A stretch of 64,000 nucleotides of DNA, from positions 296,680,167-296,744,166 of the forward strand of contig CM041779.1 in the NCBI GenBank assembly GCA_023374045.1. The letters are read 5' to 3'. Position 1 is the stretch's first letter. Each line of letters opens with the position of its first letter. This document shows, piece after piece, positions 43,346 to 54,150 of this stretch. This DNA comes from Limonium bicolor (lineage: Eukaryota; Streptophyta; Magnoliopsida; Caryophyllales; Plumbaginaceae). A program made the translations under genes and the position numbers. Below the pieces are notes generated by a model. That model was given only the letters and a program-made list of their open reading frames with translations, was not told the DNA's origin and did no database searches.

Positions 43346-44465
43346 TGAAATACCCCAAACACTAATTACCTTATTTAGTAAGGAATTAAATTAAATGAGA
43401 CTAGATGATCAAAAATTATTCATCTAATGATCATTACTCATCGTAAACAACAGTATATAAATACATAGTTTGAAATGAATACCGAGTTATACATGTAACC
43501 TCTAATCACAACGGGAACAACATTAAGGAGAAAATAACTCCTAAAACAAATACTATATGTAATATTGTAATACATATACCAATGCCACCAATTAGGTGAT
43601 GAAATTACATGGAATGATTTACATAGTCAAACCAAGATTTCAAAGACAACAATCACTCATTTATATACATTAAAACAAGAAATATTATACATTATCATCC
43701 AACATAAAAATGACACATTATGCGCCATTAATATGTGTTATTAATGCACTAAAGTTAAAAAGGGAGAACTCTTCCCAAGTGTGCACCACATACTAATGTT
43801 ACAAGGGGAAATAAAAGCTAGAAAAGTAATGTTGTACAAAAGTAATACTAGTACACCTACATAACAAAAGAAATGGCTTGTTGTACTTATCTTATTTTCT
43901 CCCCCCATTACCTTCAATTTTGGCTGGTTACATTTCCAATTCCACAAGCATGCTCTCGGGTACAGCATAAGGAAAGAAGAAAGAAAGCAAAAAAAAAAAA
44001 AAGAGAGATTAGACTAAAATAACAAACAAGTACAATCTATAGTATAATTAAAGAAACTACTTTACTTACCCTCTCTTCCCCATCTCCCTCTATTTTCGGA
44101 TGACACTTACACCCAGCCCCACCATTTGTCTCGGCTACCTACAAGAAAAAGAAGAGAAGGAACTAATTAGCAAGTACAACTAGAATACAAAAAGAGAGAA
44201 AACTAGTACCTCATCATCATTCCCCTAGCCTTCCTTCCTCACCATTTCGACTGGAAATACCCCATTCCCATAACACACATCGTTCACTGCAAGAAAAGAA
44301 GAAATAAAACTGAACCAACAAGTACATTATGACATAAAAACAACACTTTAACAATACATCACTTCCCCTTGTTTTTCTTCCCTCCTCTAGTGTGGTAGAT
44401 ACATACTACTAATACCCACTCCTCCATACTCACGTACTGAAACCCCGTCTTTCCTCCTTCCTTCT
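43346..44465 (+). mobile_element. 3' LTR start of the older plus-strand Gypsy element, interrupted
   Basis: Starts TGAAATACCCCAAACAC after the PPT. It is non-coding, AT-rich, and is cut at 44466 by the minus-strand LARD-like element. Its remainder should lie beyond the window. The LTR start resembles that of the LARD-like element read on the minus strand (TGAAATACCCCGAAC), so the two are related lineages. Confidence 0.6.
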
Positions 44466-45926
44466 TGTAACACCCCTGCCGCTAATCCAACCATTATCTC
44501 TTAACCCGTCTCCATATCTATACACAAGAAGTGGAAATTTCCAATCCAACCGGGGGTGACACAATGCCGTTAGTCACCCACGTGACTAACAAGGCTAATC
44601 CAAACTCAAGTACAACCACAAATACAATATCGGTCTGATGGGTTTTATACCGAGTACACTATACCAAAGATACTTCTATTACTTAATCAATCCTCAACTA
44701 ATACAACCTGTAATTCCATTATATACAATACAATCTCAATTCTGTACTATACCGAGTGTCTACCATTCCCAAGTTCATTAATGACCTTTCGGTCTTACAA
44801 TTTCCACAATACAACAAATACAATCTTTAAACAGCTACCCATGCTTAATAACAACCCGTCCTACTCTCGAACGGTGACCAACTTCAATGTACCTGGAAAA
44901 TAAAAACGATACCCTAGGGGTTCAGCAAAATTACTGCATATGACTTCCGCATACCCCGCGTACTAGCGAGGGTACGCCGACTATTTGATCGAGAGCATGC
45001 GATTCATTTTATTTCATACAACATGCATAGAACATACATTATATATGTACATTCACAATCAAAGTTCAACACTGAACACAAATTCTAACACACGCATCAG
45101 GAGGTTAGTTTAATTTGTTATATTCTAGGCTTTGAGGGTTTCTGCCTTACTATGCCTTACTCGATTTCTCTTTGTCTTACACACTCTCTATCCATTACCG
45201 GGAGTTTACTAATCCCGTATACTTTCTCACGTTTTAGTGAGTTCAGTGGTTTATGTTATCATGTATTGGTTCGATAGTTGTAGTGCGGTTCCACATTTTT
45301 ATTAGTTCGCAACTTGACTCTTTCTACGAGTCTCTACTCAACCAAGACTCAACTATGAGTCGCACTACCACACACAATCACAATCAGGCAATTCACTTAC
45401 AAACACTTGTTTCATGAATTATACAAACTTTAATCTCAAAATACCATTCAGCCACAAACAATACATTACAAACCCAAAAGGGTACAAACAATCCAATTCG
45501 TGCATTTACCTTGTTAGGTGATCACACAATCGAACAAGCACACAAATCGGGGTAACCAAGTTAGGATACAGAGCATGAGGAAATCATACGGGGTTAACTT
45601 TACCAGGTGTTCTCACGTTCCTCAGTTCACACTCGTTCCTTATGTCTTACTCTTGAACCACTATTTACATGTCAAATTGTTCAATTAATATTTAAACATT
45701 ACGGTAGGTACATAATTGCTACTCCCGTACTTACCCCGTTATCCCGTTATCTCGGTTTAACTTTGTGTACTTAAACTCACAACTTCCTTAATCGCTTCCA
45801 ACCTTTGTTTATACTTCTTAGGACCTTTAAAGGTCACCACACAACTCCTAAACAACTTCTAAAACCAATACCAATCAATCCCCCATCTTCTAGGCACTTT
45901 AAAACACTTTTTATGCATTTCTAGGG

Positions 45927-46117
45927 TGGTCCGGGACTTGGTCCGGACCCCAAGTCCCGGACCAATTCCGGACCAATCATTCTGTGCACTCTCGGCCTAA
46001 ATTACTACCCTGGTCTGGGACTTGGTCCTGGAATAAGGTCCCAGACCACAACCTGTTTTCACTCTCGAACTGATTTTTAATGCGGTCCGGGACTTGGTAT
46101 ATCCTAAGTCCCGGACC
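45927..46117. repeat. Three GGTCCGGGACTT hairpin modules in the LARD-like LTR
   Basis: Palindromes at about 45927-45964 (the loop itself holds ggtccggacc), 46011-46048 and 46084-46117. The linkers hold actctcggc and actctcgaa, the reverse complement of the gagagt linkers of the Athila modules. The modules thus match those of the Athila although the LTRs are otherwise unrelated. Confidence 0.85.
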
Positions 46118-47620
46118 CTGCTAAAAAACTGCTATTAAGGTCATTTTCAACCCCAAATCAACCTTAATCCACCCCTAATCATTCCATAAACTTTCCACAA
46201 GTTTCCTACATAATTAAACACCTCAAAACATGCTTTAAACCACCTCAAATCCTTGGTTAAATCCTTACTCCAATTCTTGTTCAAATTCACCAATTCAAGT
46301 TCCCACATTTTGCATTTTTCCCTCTTATGCATTCCTAACTCCTTCTTGATAGTTCTTATCTCCTACCAGACTTACCAAATCCATCAGTGACCATTACAAA
46401 TCATTCCTACATAAATGCACTTCTAAAACCCAAGTCCAACTCTCATTTCGTAAGTCTTGCACACTTGCTCTTTCCTAGTTTTTCCAAGGCATCTCAATAT
46501 CTATCTGCTACAGATTTTTACCTCCTTCCCTCTAATTCTCTAAATGCCATTTCAAGGCTATCACTCAACTCTAAAATCAACACTAAAAACACCTAGGTTC
46601 TCCAATTCACTAAGTCATCTTTAAAAACTTGTTTTTCTACCAAACTTTTTCCATAACCTCCCCATAAACCATACATGTCCAAACTCATCAATTCTCATCC
46701 TTCTCACTCCTAATCTAGCCACACCCTTACAAGGGTTCTACCAGCACTCAATATCAATCCAAAATTTACCAAATCACAATATAGCTCCAAAATCTTAATA
46801 AACCACAATATAACCACAAACCCAAATCATTTGGCTCCAAGGCCCTCAATTCAAACCAACAATTCACAAGCTCTCTCAAAATCAACTAAACACATTATTT
46901 TTTTTTTTATATATTTTGGGTTCATTATTCAATTTAACCCATCCCAAATTCTTAAACAATCAAGATAGTTATCAAGGTGGTTTTCTTACCTTAAATTCAC
47001 AAGTTTCTCTTTTGAACTCTCCTCTTGCTCTTCCTCTCCTCAATTCGGTCAAGTGGGAATGGAGTTGCCAAACTCCATCCCAACACCCAAGGACACACAA
47101 AAATGCATTCAATTAATCATCTAAACCCTTAGGAAATTTTAATTCAATGAAAGGGCTTAAAGCACATAGTTAGGGTTTTACCCTTTGGAGCTTTTAGGAG
47201 GTTTTCACCCTTGAATCAAGAAGGGGATTACTCCACCATTGGAGGGTTGAAATGAAGCTCAAAATCAAGAAGAAAACAAGGTAAGAGATAGAGCAAAAAT
47301 CATCTAAGGAAGGAAGGTGAAGAAAAATGAGTTTTTCTTGAATATTTTTACTTTAGGAGAGAGAGAAGACTTCAAGCTACCCATTGATGCCATTTTCTCT
47401 TCAAAAGGGGAAAACCCATGGAGATGAAATTCTTCATTTTTGGATTTTGAAAAGAGAGAAGTGTAGAGCTAGTTGAGGGGATGAAGAATATGTGATTATT
47501 TTTGTGTTTTGAGACTTAATAAGGCTTGGGCAAAGCAAGGAAGGAGGGAAGCCATTGTTGGCTGGTTGGAGAACTCAAATCGGCAGCCCAAGGAGGAAGG
47601 AGACGGCTGGGAGAAAGAGA

Positions 47621-47625
47621 GAGAG
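47621..47625. repeat. Target-site duplication, Tat-like element, left
   Basis: gagag against gggag at 55934-55938, four of five equal, in a purine-rich region where chance matches are likely. Confidence 0.5.
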
Positions 47626-48049
47626 TATGAGCCTCGATTTTAAACCCTATCCTATGTTGACTAGATTGATTAGGATCTAACTGGGTTTTAGGTCCACTTA
47701 TAACCTAAGATTAATAACTATGTCATATAACAATAATTATTAAAACCTAAGCTAGCTCACTGAAACCTATTATGAGTCGCCACCTAATTTTAACCTAGAT
47801 CAAATTAGGAAAGGAGAGTTCGGGTTCGGGGGCTTGATATTCGACTTAATTAGGGTTCAAATTACTTTCATTACCCTTCCTAGGTCATTTTTCCTCTACT
47901 TGGTTTATTTATGGATTTCTACAAAGTTGTTTTTAACCTAGGTGCGCGCTTCTGTTTTTTTTTTAACGTTTTTTGACATAAAATTAAAGTGAAATTGAAA
48001 GTTACCTAAATTAGGGTTTCGGAGGCAGAATCAGGTCAAATTTTAATTA

Positions 48050-48316
48050 CGTCCGTGGCCATTGACCTAATGTCCAAGACCACGGACCCCAGTTGAATTC
48101 AGTGATTTCGAAAACAGAACTGAAATAAAAACGCAAACTTGAAAAGTCCGGGGCCACGGACAGGGTGTCCGTGGGCCCGGACATGTATTGACAGAAACCC
48201 TAAAATTTGAAAAATTGAAAAATATAAAATCCCACCACCGTCCGTGGGTGTCCGTGGTCACGGACAGCCCGTCCGTGGTCCCGGACAATGAGTCCGAGGT
48301 CACGGACAGCCCACGG
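48050..48316. repeat. GTCCGTGG / CCACGGAC palindrome cluster in the Tat-like LTR
   Basis: Repeated gtccgtggcc, accacggacc, gtccgtgggcccggac, gtccgtggtcacggac and gtccgtggtcccggac form many overlapping short palindromes. The copy in the other LTR is 54590-54843. In design it recalls the GGTCCGGGAC modules, with a different core. Confidence 0.8.
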
Positions 48317-48812
48317 ACAGTGGGTTTTCGATGGCTCCCGAAGGTGTTTTGAGCTCAAATTTTATGGGTGTGTAGCCTGAAAGATTTTAAACACGTTAGT
48401 AATTGAAAGAACTCAATTTGACATCAAAATTAATACGAAACTTAACAAACAAGTAACAAGACAGTAGCTAAAACAATTAGCGATACAAAAGCGAAATGAA
48501 GTTAGTTTAAGCCCAAATTTTGAGGCAAGACTGGTAATGTCGTGAGGAGTTAAGAAAGTGAAATTTCTACCTGTTTTACCTTCGGATTCACGATGATTCT
48601 TCACACCGGGATTCGTCGAGTGCTCCGTTGATGGCAGACCCAAAAGGATTTTGAACCAAGCTTCTGGTTGTTGGTTGTTCTTGCTGTTCTTCACGTTTTG
48701 GAAGTGTTTTTGTGAGGTTTTGATGATTATTGGTGCTTTGGGGATTGGAAAACGTGTATAGATGATGATTTCGGGGGATTTTCGGTATGATTCGGGTGGC
48801 CGGGTGTTGGAA

Positions 48813-48815
<3 letters not shown>

Positions 48816-48845
<30 letters not shown>
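48816..48845. repeat. (GA)n microsatellite in the Tat-like LTR
   Basis: A GA run of about 30 bases; the other LTR copy at 55321-55342 is shorter. It lies about 70 bases downstream of the TATA box on the minus strand, as a CT leader. Confidence 0.9.
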
Positions 48846-48847
<2 letters not shown>

Positions 48848-48914
48848 GCTGTGTTTTCTGACTCCCTAGGGTTCTTGAGCATATGAGATTCCCCTTTGAT
48901 CAAAATATTTATCC

Positions 48915-48924
48915 CTTTATATAG
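48915..48924 (-). promoter_or_regulatory. TATA box in Tat-like 3' LTR
   Basis: CTATATAAAG on the minus strand, copied at 55414-55423 in the 5' LTR, followed by a CT-rich leader. Confidence 0.65.
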
Positions 48925-49432
48925 ACTTTCTTAAAGATAAAGAAAATCTAGTAAAAGTAAGATTTTTTGGCATTTTAATTAAGTGACTTCCCAAAGGAAT
49001 TTTGCTGTGAAATTTTAACCACGTGTCAAGAATGGAAATTATGAATTTTCTGAAGTGGAATCGGATTTTTTAAATGTTGGAATATTTTTAAATTGAATTT
49101 CTCGTCAGATTCAGTCGGAAATTGCTAGAAAATTATTGGAAATTTAAAAAATCAAAATTCCAACGCCATTATGCTTATCATCCTATATCATGAGTTAAAA
49201 TATAAAAGCATTTCAAGCTGATTTGGGCATCCTTTGGAGGGGAGAGAAAGCTTATAGGAGGTCTTAGGAGCCTTAAAAATTACAAAAACGCCCCTGACAA
49301 TGACGGAGCTGCTCCTCATGCCCTGGAATGCGCCGATCGAGCCGGAATCCCTCATTACTCGATTAAATGCCCCTCACAACACCAAAACCTTGTAGACCCT
49401 AACCAGGGGGGGTCAAAATTTTGGGTATAACA

Positions 49433-49447
49433 GATTGCCCCCCGTCA
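49433..49447 (-). other. PPT of the Tat-like element
   Basis: Minus-strand tgacggggggcaatc directly precedes the 3' LTR. Its partial copies, attgcccccagtat on the plus strand, recur at 50915, 50986 and 52082. Confidence 0.8.
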
Positions 49448-49554
49448 ACTAAACTTTGTAATGGATGTGAAAAGTCTGGTTGATGCTTGAGTGATGCCCC
49501 AGAATTTTGGATTCCACAAAATCCTCCATGTTGTCCGAAACCACGTTGACTTCG

Positions 49555-49768
49555 TCCAGCTATTCGGAGGCGCTGACCACCTAAGCAATAAAACGTTGTC
49601 GAGCTATTCTAAGGCACTGACTACCTGTAAGTGAAATGTGTCAAGCTATTCTAAGGCACTGACTACCTATAATACATGAAATGATGTCAAACCATTCTAA
49701 GGCGCTGACTACCTGTAATAAATGAAATGATGCAATGTCAAGCGATTCTAAGGCGTTGATTACCTAGG
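49555..49768. repeat. Tandem repeats tcaagctattctaaggc
   Basis: Four to five copies of a unit of about 50-65 bp with ctattctaaggcactgactacct. It is in the 3' internal region of the Tat-like element. Confidence 0.8.
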
Positions 49769-49805
49769 ATGTGAAGACTGGATGGTATGCAAATGCAAGA
49801 ATGCC

Positions 49806-49862
49806 GAAATGCTAATGATGCTAATGATGCTGATGATGTTGATGATGCTGATGATGCTCGGA
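49806..49862. repeat. Imperfect (gatgatgct)n microsatellite
   Basis: Repeated atgatgct/atgatgtt. Open frames here give only Met/Leu or Ile/Ser repeats, which are artefacts. Confidence 0.85.
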
Positions 49863-49910
49863 TGCTTCTGGGGACCGAAACCTGTGCTGATGCTCCTGGC
49901 TGGACCCAAT

Positions 49911-50060
49911 GTGGACTTATTGCCATCGCCCCCAAGCCGGTGTGCAGGGATAACTCCTGGTAAAAACCCTGGGGACTTATTGCCTTCGCCCACCATTCGT
50001 TGATCCCAAAAATATGTTGACATCACAAAAGGAGGATTTATTGCCATCACCTCGCCAACT
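49911..50060. repeat. Three diverged copies of ggacttattgccatcgccc
   Basis: Copies near 49911, 49973 and 50034 (last: ggatttattgccatcacctc), about 62 bp apart. Confidence 0.65.
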
Positions 50061-50099
50061 TTTTGTCGCCAGGTCTTGTGACGCGCCTGGATAATGCAA

Positions 50100-50540
50100 C
50101 TAGGTCTTATGACGAGCCTATATGAATGAGATGAATGCAATGTGTTTGATGAGAGTGGGTAAGCTAAAAGGTAATGCTTGGTCTTACTACAAGCCTAAGG
50201 GAATGCAACTAGGTCTTATGACGAGCCTAAGGGATGGTTCTAGGTCTTATAACAAGCCTAAAGATGGTTCTAGGTCTTATGACGAGCCTAAAGACGGTTC
50301 TAGGTCTTATGACGAGCCTAAAGATGGGATCTAGGTCTTATGACGAGCCTAAGGAATGGTTCTAGGTCTTACGACGAGCCTAAGGGATGGTTCTAGGTCT
50401 TATGACGAGCCTAAGGATGGTTCTAGGTCTTATGATGAGCCTAAGGACGGTTCTAGGTCTTATGACGAGCCTAAAGATGGGATCTAGGTCTTATGACGAG
50501 CCTAAGGATGGTTCTAGGTCTTATGACGAGCCTAAAGGTA
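50100..50540. repeat. 30-bp tandem array ggtcttatgacgagcct
   Basis: About 13 copies of ggttctaggtcttatgacgagcc then taaagat; unit about 30 bp. The reverse complement aggctcgtcataagacc matches the 418-757 core aggctcgtcataagtcc in all but one base, and both arrays lie upstream of a 3' LTR in the same direction relative to their element. Confidence 0.92.
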
Positions 50541-50589
50541 GTTCTAAGTGAAATTGTGTTGGGTGTATGATGAATGTAAAAGGATTGGG

Positions 50590-50832
50590 GCTTATGTCAA
50601 ACCTGGAGATGGAAGGGCTCAAGACGGGCTTGTGGATGTTTGAATGTAAAGGAAGGGCTTAGGACAGGCCTGAGGGAATTTGATGTGGAGGTAGGGCTTA
50701 GAACGGGCCTATGGATGTTTAAATGTGGAAGTAGGGCTTAGGACGGGCCTGAGGGAATTTGATGTGGAGGTAGGGCTTAGGACGGGCCTATGGATGTTTA
50801 AATGTGGAGGTAGGGCTTAGGACGGGCCTGAG
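50590..50832. repeat. About 79-bp dimeric array gtagggcttaggacgggcct
   Basis: Two monomer kinds of about 39-40 bp alternate, one ending gagggaatttgatgtggag and one tatggatgtttaaatgtgg. The core cttaggacgggcct is a variant of cttatgacgagcct in the neighbouring array. Confidence 0.88.
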
Positions 50833-53800
50833 TGATATGAGAGGGGTTTTAACCTTTGGGTTTCGGGTTTTTGGGCCTCCATCGGTGTCGTTGTTGCAAT
50901 TGTTGGGACCAACAATTGCCCCCAGTATCTTTTCCTTAAGGCAATCTGAGCTTTTAGGATTTGTGGCAATCGATCGGAATGATCGATTGCCCCCAGTATT
51001 TTCTTTGATTAATTGCGCAAAACAAGTCTCATTCTCACAAGGTCAAGGTTTATCTTGATGTGGTGCTTTTTATCCTACACTCAAGGTGTTTAATGTTGGC
51101 ACTCATGCTCTCCTTTTGGACAAAACATCTCGATCATTGAATTTGACATTTGTTAGATTTACGCGTTCGACCTGTTAATTTCACGTGATTGGATACACAA
51201 CTACTAGGTCGGAAGTCTTTTAAGCTTATAATGTGGCTATGGGCTGTGATGAATGACAACAGAACAATGGAGGAATATTTAGGATATGTGGAGCTGTAAG
51301 GGTGACCAAAGCTGCAACTTGCACCGTCTCTCGGACTTGTCTTCTTTGCCTTGAAGTCGTTTGGCTACTTCGTGACGATTTCGCTTGTGAACTAGGGACT
51401 TGGAACTTTTGGATTGTTCCTTGCACCTTCTCTCTTTTTTCCGATTTTGGATCTCTTCAAGGCTTTTCAGGTTTGCCTTTCTTTGAATCTTCTTTCCTTC
51501 GGGGTTCTTGTGTTTCCCGGTTTCGAACTTTGAGAGCTGTTTTTGATGTTAGCTCATTTGGATCCTGTGCCACTTTGGGGCCATTTGCGGACCGCTTCGT
51601 CATGCTGGTAGCAATTTTGCTTCTTTGGACTTGTGAAGTTGCTGTTTGGAAGTCGGGCTCCTTGCTTCCTTTGGTCACTGGGTCGGCTACTCATCGTTGG
51701 TTGGCTTGTTTGTGGAGCTTGTAGTGTTGTAAAAGAGGTCATATATGAAAAGCTCAGCGGGGGTGCCTAGGGTGTAATGTCAGGGTTCACAAGCTTTTTG
51801 GCTGTGTGGTGCTGTACCTAGGTGCTTTGTCATCCCTAATAGTTGTGTATCTGCTCTTTGTTACTTTTCACAGGTATAAGTGTAAATTTACAAATTATCT
51901 CCTTCGGTCGGAGTCATGCCGTTTACCTTACCTTTGAACGTGATCTCTCTGGAGTCGTGTAAAAATGACACGCTCGTTCGCTCTTGGTTGTACCGCTCAA
52001 GGAACTCTCGCGAGGTGTACACTCAGAGACTTGTTTGCACGTTTAAACAAAAGAAATAAACATTATCGTTCCTTAACTCATATTGCCCCCAGTATTGTTT
52101 TGGGGTCTTTTGACAAGCCTTTTGAATTTCCAGGTTATTTGTTGGAGGTGGCTATATGTGTGGTGGTACGTGGAGATGAAGTTTTGTTGTTTTGGTGGAG
52201 TGATGTAGTGATGAAAGTAAAACATGGTAGTGGGAGGCTTTCAGTGTACGGTGAAATTTTCTATTGAGAGGTGACAAGTGGTGGAAGCCGACAAGGTGGT
52301 GAGATATTCCCTACGCAAGGATGAGGTTCATGTAGTGAGAGACATGGGATGTATGTGATCAAGGTAGTTGATGTGGGTGATATGACGTGATGACCTTTTT
52401 TTTTTTGGTGTTCTGGTTTTGTGAATAAATGCACAAAAAATAATGAAAATGGAGCCATGCTCTAATTCATGAATGGAAAGACAACATCAAAAATTGTAAT
52501 CTTAAGAAAACTACCTAAAATGATAAAGGAAGCTAGCCACCATAAAAGATAGAAGAATGACTGAGAAAAGAAAACTGCTAAATCGAGAAAACTTCTAGGA
52601 AAAGTGATGTTGAACTGTCTGATGCCAACGCGCTGAAGACTCGAGCTGTTGACCGTCGGGATGCCATTGACCATGATTGTCTTCCTTCCAAACTTCGAGT
52701 AGGCCCTGTAAAATGTTTGAACTAGGAATACCTATGGGTTATGTAGGAAGTAACTGGGCCAGAGTCTTCTCCAAACTGAGAGTGAAGTGCACAGGTTAGA
52801 GTGATTCCTAGACTAGAACGGACATGTAGGCCTGAATCCCTTAATCCAGAAATTGAGCAAACAAACTGAAGGAAGTCACATGGACCGTGAATGGGCCACT
52901 GGGCCGAGAGATAAGCCTTGAAGTCTAAGATTCGTTTGATGTTCTTGTTGGGCCTTGAAGCCGGAAACTGGAATGAATGAATTATGCAAACTATCTTGGA
53001 TTCAAATGTTTTATGGGCCGAAATTCGGGATTGAGAGCGAAGCTCATGGGCCAAAACTATGAATTAGTCTATGGGCCTAGATGAAATGAGTCATGATTGT
53101 GGTACTTGGGCCAGACTGATTGCTCTATATATGAACTAGAATTTGGGCCGAGTGGTTTTGGTTGGGCCTAAAAGATGGCACCTAGATCTAGGATTTTGGG
53201 TCAAAGCCCGAACGAAGAGTTTTCCTAGACTAGAATGAGCCCTTGGGCCAGAATGTGTTTGGGCCTGAAGTAAAGCACATGGGCTCGAACGGTCCCTAAA
53301 TCACAAATGGGCCTAACTTTCTTCAGGCCAGAGAAGATGGTTGCTAAGCTGAAAAAGATTTTATTTTCAGGACTTGTGAGTTATTTCAAGTTCAGGTGGA
53401 TTTCTTTTTTATGGGACTAAAGCTAATTGGATAATTCAAATTGGGTCAGAAGAGAAATCACCTAAGTCTAGGCTTTTGGGCCGAGGCCCGAACGACTCAC
53501 ATGTTAAACCAAACAGGGCCTCTGGGCCGCAAACAAATAGAGCTGCCAATTCGTGTTGGGCTAGGTTGATGTAGGAGAAGTTCCTATCAATCTGTAGGCT
53601 GGGTAGTGGGCCGATCATTCAAGCAAACAAGGCCCACACAAATTCAGCATGTCCTCACTAGACGTTTAAATCAAACCGGGTATGGATCGATCCGGAGAGG
53701 TGCTTGGGGCGCAGGCCCGGGTCCCACAAAGAATAGCTTCACCTATTCTCTTTGGGCTTCCCACTCTCTTTTCACATCACCTGAAGGTGTGCGTCTACGG

Positions 53801-54130
53801 TCGGGTCTTTGACTGACCAAACAAAGGCTAGGTAAGGGCAACTGCCAGGAAACGCTTGGGCTAAGGCCCAGGTATTAAGGGGTTGGTTGTTAGACGACAC
53901 CCTCCTCTTTTCCCCCCGCTTATTCACATCACCTAAAAGGTGTGAGGTCCCTGACAGGGACCCTTAAACGGGTCCCGTGTGAAATCGGTTTGCGTGGACC
54001 CTCGCTTCATATTGCAAGGTACAAAATTGAAGTGCGCACGAAAGTAAAACACAATATAATGAAAGCCATAAATAAACATTTTCGAGTTAACCCTCTCTTC
54101 TAAAATTAAACAAGTTTAAATTACAATTGG
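50833..54130 (-). other. Interior of the Tat-like element, non-coding
   Basis: No gag, protease, RT or integrase motif is seen on either strand. Open frames such as 51302-51724 show no family features. Decoy PPT motifs lie at 50915, 50986 and 52082. A stretch at about 53050-53650 is rich in gggccgag/ttgggcc, like 3600-4600 in the first Ogre-like LTR (as ggcccaa/cggccc, matching in element orientation). A short direct pair ttcacatcacct-aaggtgtg lies at 53770 and 53925. Confidence 0.6.
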
Positions 54131-54147
54131 TCCCAGCAGAGTCGCCA
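54131..54147 (-). other. Primer binding site of the Tat-like element
   Basis: TGGCGACTCTGCTGGGA on the minus strand, three bases from the 5' LTR end; the Tat/Ogre-type PBS. Confidence 0.88.
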
Positions 54148-54150
54148 GTC

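Larger units (their letters stand above)
47626..49432 (-). mobile_element. 3' LTR of the Tat-like element
   Basis: Almost the same as 54151-55933. The plus-strand start reads tatgagcc, where the other copy has tgtgagcc. It has TATA at 48915-48924, a (GA)n run at 48816-48845 and palindromic gtccgtgg/ccacggac sequence at 48050-48316. Confidence 0.9.

Noticed and set aside
49760..50140. Open frame with Ile/Ser repeats
   Set aside because: Comes from the gatgatgct microsatellite read on the minus strand.
50122..50334. Open frame of 70 codons with a repeated Ser-Tyr-Asp/Asn-Lys-Pro pattern
   Set aside because: Direct translation of the 30-bp array; not a protein.
51302..51724. 140-codon open frame in the Tat-like interior, considered as gag remnant
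   Set aside because: Cys/Leu/Phe-rich without zinc knuckle or gag motifs, on the strand opposite to the element; overlaps comparable frames on the other strand.
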